Shown: positions 58,746 to 64,000 of the stretch, piece by piece
How positions within the stretch are numbered: the first letter of the stretch is position 1
Layout of the letters: the number at the start of each line of letters is the position of its first letter
From: Megaleporinus macrocephalus
Taxonomy: Eukaryota > Chordata > Actinopteri > Characiformes > Anostomidae
Length of the DNA stretch: 64,000 bases
Reading direction: 5' to 3'
NCBI GenBank assembly: GCA_021613375.1
Contig: CM038717.1
Location: 36,000,327-36,064,326, forward strand
The notes under the pieces: generated by a model
Databases searched by the model: none
Told to the model about the DNA's origin: nothing
The model's input: the letters and a program-made list of their open reading frames with translations, nothing else
Made by a program: the position numbers and the translations under genes

Positions 58746-59337
58746 TATATATAATATTGATATATACATACATATAAACTCTCATCTACTTTGAGTCATT
58801 TTGCTCCTCTTAGAACACGTACTGTAACTTTCTCATATGCTGCTCCTCGTTACTCGCCACAAACTGAAAGCTGCTGGTCGTCAGGTTGAGCACCACTGGA
58901 TAAGAAGTGGCTTGGCGGTCCATGTCGTTTCTTATATAGATCGTGTTGTGTGCCGCAAGGAGGAAGTGCAGAAAGCTAAAACACTCTATCACTCCACTGA
59001 CGGGCAGCTTCATTCTAGAGCTCTTTTTTACTGTCAATGAAAGACTGGGTCCTGTGAAATGTTTCCTCTGACCCCATCCCCTGAACTTTGCTCCTGGTTT
59101 ATGGCCTTTATTAACCAAAATATAGCTTCACCCTTCACCATTTATTTTAATGGCCTGTTTTTCCAACTTTGCTCCTGCGCACCACATGCCTACAACGCAC
59201 TGGGTGAAAGTTTGCCCTCTCATTAATCAGTCCATCACGCGGATCAGGATTGATCCCAGCTAGTTTGAGATTTTCTGATAGTGCCACTGAATGATCCTTT
59301 AATAGCACCTGATCAGGGGGCGTTAAATTGACCTGTT
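58746..59337. other. unassigned DNA before the LINE fragment
   Basis: Open frames occur on both strands (58810-59118 minus, 102 codons) but match no family I know. The stretch may belong to the neighbouring LINE or another old element. Confidence 0.4.
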
Positions 59338-60075
59338 TTGTTGGACACACCTGCAGCCTTTGCTAGAGTATGCCAAAGCCTATCACTGTCTCTGCTTAGT
59401 AATTTAATTTGGCGTTACTGGAACTGCACTTGTCTGGTTTCAGTCATACAAGCAGACAGGCTGAAGTGTGTCTCTACTGTGGGTTATGGGTATGACTTGT
59501 GCTCTCTGTCATGTGGTGTCCCTCAGGGCTACCCACTGTACTTTATATTGTACCTGCCCCAGACGACACGGGTTGTAGTTTGACTGTTCTGCGGATGATG
59601 TGCAGATCTATATCTATACTAAACCACCACCCAGTTCACTGCCCTCGGTTTGGATTATTGTTTAGCTGCTGTGAGGACGTGGATGACTTCATTCAGGGAG
59701 CACATCAGTCCATAATTCATCCCTCAGAGCATATCAGTCTCACTTTGGAACTTCTTTACTGGCTCCCAGTACAGTATCGTGTACCATATATCTTTGCTTG
59801 GCCTCGCACCCTCTTACTCTGATAGTCTGGCTCAGTCATACTCACCAGCACGCTCTACTCAGCGCTCTGACTCACATTTGAGTTCCTCCTTTAAGCTGTT
59901 CTGCTTTTTCTGAAACACGTGTTCTTCAGCTGGCTTTTAAGCCATAATGGATAGATTCATTGTGTGTGTTGTGTTTGTATGTTTGTTTATGTTATAGTTT
60001 TATCTTTATGGTCAGTGACATTTGCTGTCTTGAAGAGCGCTCAGCAGATTAAACTTTGATATGTATTATAAAGAT
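59338..60075 (+). pseudogene. LINE (L2/Rex-like) reverse transcriptase fragment, 3' end
   Basis: Reads CGVPQGYPLYFILYLPQTT, the counterpart of VPQGSVLGPLLF, then a shifted frame with a YADD-like region near 59590 (tgcggatgatgtgcag), then LELLYWLPVQYRV, the usual LHWLPVxxRI block. It ends with a gaagagcgctcagcagatta tail typical of L2-type 3' ends. Frameshifts and internal deletions make it nonfunctional. Confidence 0.75.
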
Positions 60076-60177
60076 AGACAGAAAGATAGAAAGATAGATA
60101 GATAGACAGATATACACAGACAGACAGATCAGAAGACAGATGGATAGACAGATAGATAGATGTATTTGATATGTATG

Positions 60178-61180
60178 TATACTGTATTAATTAAATACTG
60201 TATTAAATACTATATTAACCAAATACTGTATTAATTACATATTGCATTAATTAAAAACTGTATTAACTACATAATGTATTAATTGAATACTGAATTAACT
60301 AAATACTGCATTATTAAATACTATATTATCCAAATACTGTATTAACTAAATGCTGTATTAACTACATATTGCATTAATTCAAAACTGTATTAACTACATA
60401 TTGCATTAATTCAAAACTGTATTAACTACATAATATACTAATTAAATACTGTATTAAATACTATATTAACCAAATACTGTATTAACTAAATGCCGTATTA
60501 ACTAAATGCTGTATTAACTACATATTGCATTAATTAAAAACTGTATTAACTACATAATGTATTAATTAAATACTGTATTAAATACTATATTAACCAAATA
60601 CTGTATTAACTAAATGCCGTATTAACTAAATGCTGTATTAACTACATATTGCATTAATTCAAAACTGTATTAACTACATAATGTATTAATTAAATACTGT
60701 ATTAAATACTATATTAACCAAATACTGTATTAACTAAATGCTGTATTAACTAAATGCTGTATTAACTACATATTGCATTAATTAAAAACTGTATTAACTA
60801 CATAATATACTAATTAAATACTGTATTAAATACTATATTAACCAAATACTGTATTAACTAAATGCCGTATTAACTAAATGCTGTATTAACTACATATTGC
60901 ATTAATTCAAAACTGTATTAACTACATAATGTATTAATTAAATACTGTATTAAATACTATATTAACCAAATGCTGTATTAACTAAATGCTGTATTAACTA
61001 CATATTGCATTAATTAAAAACTATATTAACTACATAATGAATTGATTGAATAGTGTATTAATTAAATACTATATTAACCAACTACAGTTTTTGACTACAT
61101 ATTGCATTAATCAAAAACTGTATTAACTACATAGTGCATTAATTCAATACTAAATTAACTAAATACTGTATTAACCAAAT
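60178..61180. repeat. AT-rich array, ~116-132-bp higher-order units
   Basis: The marker catattgcattaatt recurs at about 60234, 60365, 60396, 60512, 60644, 60765, 60886 and 61002. Within units, tgtattaactaaatgc and tattaactacata repeat. Preceded by a short GATA/CAGA patch (60064-60160). Confidence 0.93.
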
Positions 61181-61204
61181 CTTTTGTACTTTTTTGTCTG
61201 TACT

Positions 61205-61612
61205 ATCTGCGCTGGATTTCTTATTGTACTGGTATACTGGTATTCTGATACACTGGTATACTGGTATACTGATATACTTGTATACTGATACACTGGTATA
61301 CTGATATACTGGTATACTGATATATTGGTATACTGATATACGGGTATACTGGTATATTGATACACTGGTATACTGGTATACTGATATACTGGTATAATGA
61401 TACAATGGTATACTGGTATACTGGTATACTGATAAATTGGTATACTGATTCACTGGTATACTGATTCACTGGTATACTGGTATACTGATATACTGGTACA
61501 CTAGTAGACTGGTATACTGGTGTAATGCTATACTGGTGTACTTATAAACTGATACACTAGTATCCTGATATAAGGATACACTGACATACTGTTGTACTGG
61601 TGCAAACTTCTA
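61205..61612. repeat. ~10-bp repeat (tatactggta/tatactgata)
   Basis: Alternating tatactggta and tatactgata decamers, about 40 copies, partly palindromic because tata steps recur. Minus-strand frames of VYQYTSISVYQ type are by-products. Confidence 0.93.
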
Positions 61613-62160
61613 AAAGAACTCTTCACTGAACATAAAACCACAGTGTTTCCTGCCCAGAGAACTGAATATATCACTAAACACTGAAACACGTGTCCCGATA
61701 CTTCTGGAGCCCCCATGTGTCTTCAGACTGCTGCTCACAACACGTTTCACAACACGTGTAGCGTCTCTCATCATCTGCGTCATTTCCTGTGAGGTAACAC
61801 TTTCGATTCACGTCGTCTCCAATGCTAAGCGTCATCAGGAGAGTTACAGGGAGGATGTTGCCATGGCAACAGCCTGTCATCTTCATCAACAGACTGACTA
61901 TCAGGCTTGAGTTGCTGAAAAAAGAGAGAAACCAAAACAAACTTTACTCTGAGAACAGTCTAAAAGCAGCCGGACTGACTTCCTCTGTCTGAGCGGCACA
62001 ACCTACAACCGATAGGGGGTGGCACCATCATACTGTGGTTACCATGGAGACAAGCAACACCCTTACCAACTCCTACCAGTGGCGTCATAGGGATTTCACT
62101 TATACGTAGCTTCAGTTGCTTGGCAACCAGCATGACAAGTGATAATCAATAGTTTTAATA
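61613..62160. other. intergenic, no gene recognised
   Basis: Mixed unique-looking sequence. The minus-strand open frame 61674-61940 has no recognisable domain and no splice support. Confidence 0.5.
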
Positions 62161-63327
<1,167 letters not shown>

Positions 63328-63527
63328 CAGTCCAATGAAAAAAAACATATTTCCAAAACTGCAACTTTACAGGAGAGACCAAAAACCTACTTTACTTTTA
63401 ATGTAAGTCAATGGAACCAGAATTTTGTCCAAGCTATTTTGGAGCTTTTCTGTTGGTCCATTCATCATGAAATTAAACGGCCTTGGCATAAAATCGCCAA
63501 AAATGTAGGTACATGTTTTTCATTGGT
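63328..63527 (-). mobile_element. MITE family A, copy 7, ending in a minisatellite
   Basis: Contains gcagtccaatgaaaaaa, aactttacaggagagaccaa, aagtcaatggaaccagaatt and, at the right, catgttttcattgg-like sequence. The right terminus stops at cattgg, where the 20-bp array begins. Confidence 0.8.
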
Positions 63528-63978
63528 TAGTACGGTGGTGTAGTGGTTAGTACGGTGGTGTAGTGGTTAGTACGGTGGTGTAGTGGTTAGTACGGTGGTG
63601 TAGTGGTTAGTATGGTGGTGTAGTGGTTAGTACGGTGGTGTAGTGGTTAGTACGGTGGTGTAGTGTTTAGTACGGTGGTGTAGTGGTTAGTACGGTGGTG
63701 TAGTGGTTAGTATGGTGGTGTAGTGGTTAGTACGGTGGTGTAGTGGTTAGTACGGTGGTGTAGTGGTTAGTACAGTGGTGTAGTGGTTAGTACGGTGGTG
63801 TAGTGGTTAGTATGGTGGTGTAGTGGTTAGTACGATGGTGTAGTGGTTAGTATGGTGGTGTAGTGGTTAGTACGGTGGTGTAGTGGTTAGTATGGTGGTG
63901 TAGTGGTTAGTATGGTGGTGTAGTGGTTAGTATGGTGGTGTAGTGGTTAGTACGGTGGTGTAGTGGTTAGTACGGTGG
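63528..63978. repeat. 20-bp minisatellite, inverse of the array at 42097-42627
   Basis: About 22 copies of ttagtacggtggtgtagtgg, the reverse complement of the nek6-intron array unit. Copies are nearly identical (only c/t and g/a changes at two positions). Contains an A-box-like tggtgtagtggttag per unit. Confidence 0.96.
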
Positions 63979-64000
63979 TTAACCCTTTCCAAGCTTCTCC
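63979..64000. mobile_element. start of a piggyBac-like element at the window edge
   Basis: TTAA followed by ccctttccaagcttctcc, matching 14066-14088 except for one base. Continues off the right edge. Confidence 0.45.

Noticed and set aside
57124..58785. Open frames of 553, 524 and 340 codons on the minus strand
   Set aside because: They are translations of GATA/CATA tetranucleotide repeats in several frames, with no non-repeat protein sequence.

Overview
The window is vertebrate nuclear DNA, almost certainly from a ray-finned (teleost) fish. Evidence: intron-split genes whose proteins match known vertebrate families residue for residue; tRNA-derived SINEs and Tc1, hAT and piggyBac-like elements of types common in fish; and very dense micro- and minisatellites. 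The species cannot be named from the sequence. There are no bacterial features and no CRISPR array.

Three protein-coding genes are supported. (1) nr5a1 (SF-1/Ff1, orphan nuclear receptor), minus strand: only the start-codon exon and the second zinc-finger exon are in the window (2783-3378); the rest lies off the left edge. (2) psmb7 (20S proteasome beta-2, trypsin-like), plus strand, complete in eight exons, 19702-29882, 277 aa. (3) nek6 (NIMA-related mitotic kinase), minus strand, complete coding sequence in nine exons, 45041 down to 33769, 299 aa. psmb7 and nek6 are tail to tail, about 3.1 kb apart between their poly(A) signals. The trio nr5a1-psmb7-nek6 also sits together at human 9q33.3, which supports nek6 over the close paralogue nek7.

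Layout: 1-2010, degenerate satellite; 2783-5900, nr5a1 5' exons with an array-filled first intron and a CpG-rich candidate promoter; 6000-19000, intergenic DNA with a 2.9 kb 25-bp minisatellite that carries a telomere-like hexamer, a decayed LINE and a SINE; 19060-29970, psmb7, whose promoter lies in a tandem duplication and whose introns hold MITEs and a SINE; 30109-30918, a dead Tc1 element; 32060-33015, two related minisatellites; 33078-45056, nek6, with one intron almost wholly minisatellite; 45155-57062, transposons (hAT with intact target duplication, a 0.9 kb foldback, others) and a CpG island at 55540-56460 that may be the nek6 promoter; 57172-64000, GATA/CATA arrays, LINE debris, AT-rich arrays and a SINE-head-derived minisatellite.

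The genes are not an operon or pathway; they are neighbours by conserved synteny. By my count about a quarter of the window is tandem repeat. The most noteworthy points are: two 20-bp minisatellites in opposite orientation that appear to derive from a SINE tRNA-like head, with a likely intermediate nearby; a nek6 intron that is one 32-bp array; a (UG)30 tract in place of the polypyrimidine tract at a nek6 3' splice site; an apparent GC-AG intron in psmb7; an overlapping upstream ORF in nek6; and a TIR-bounded MITE family with seven copies in 64 kb. I saw nothing that amounts to a wholly new gene system.
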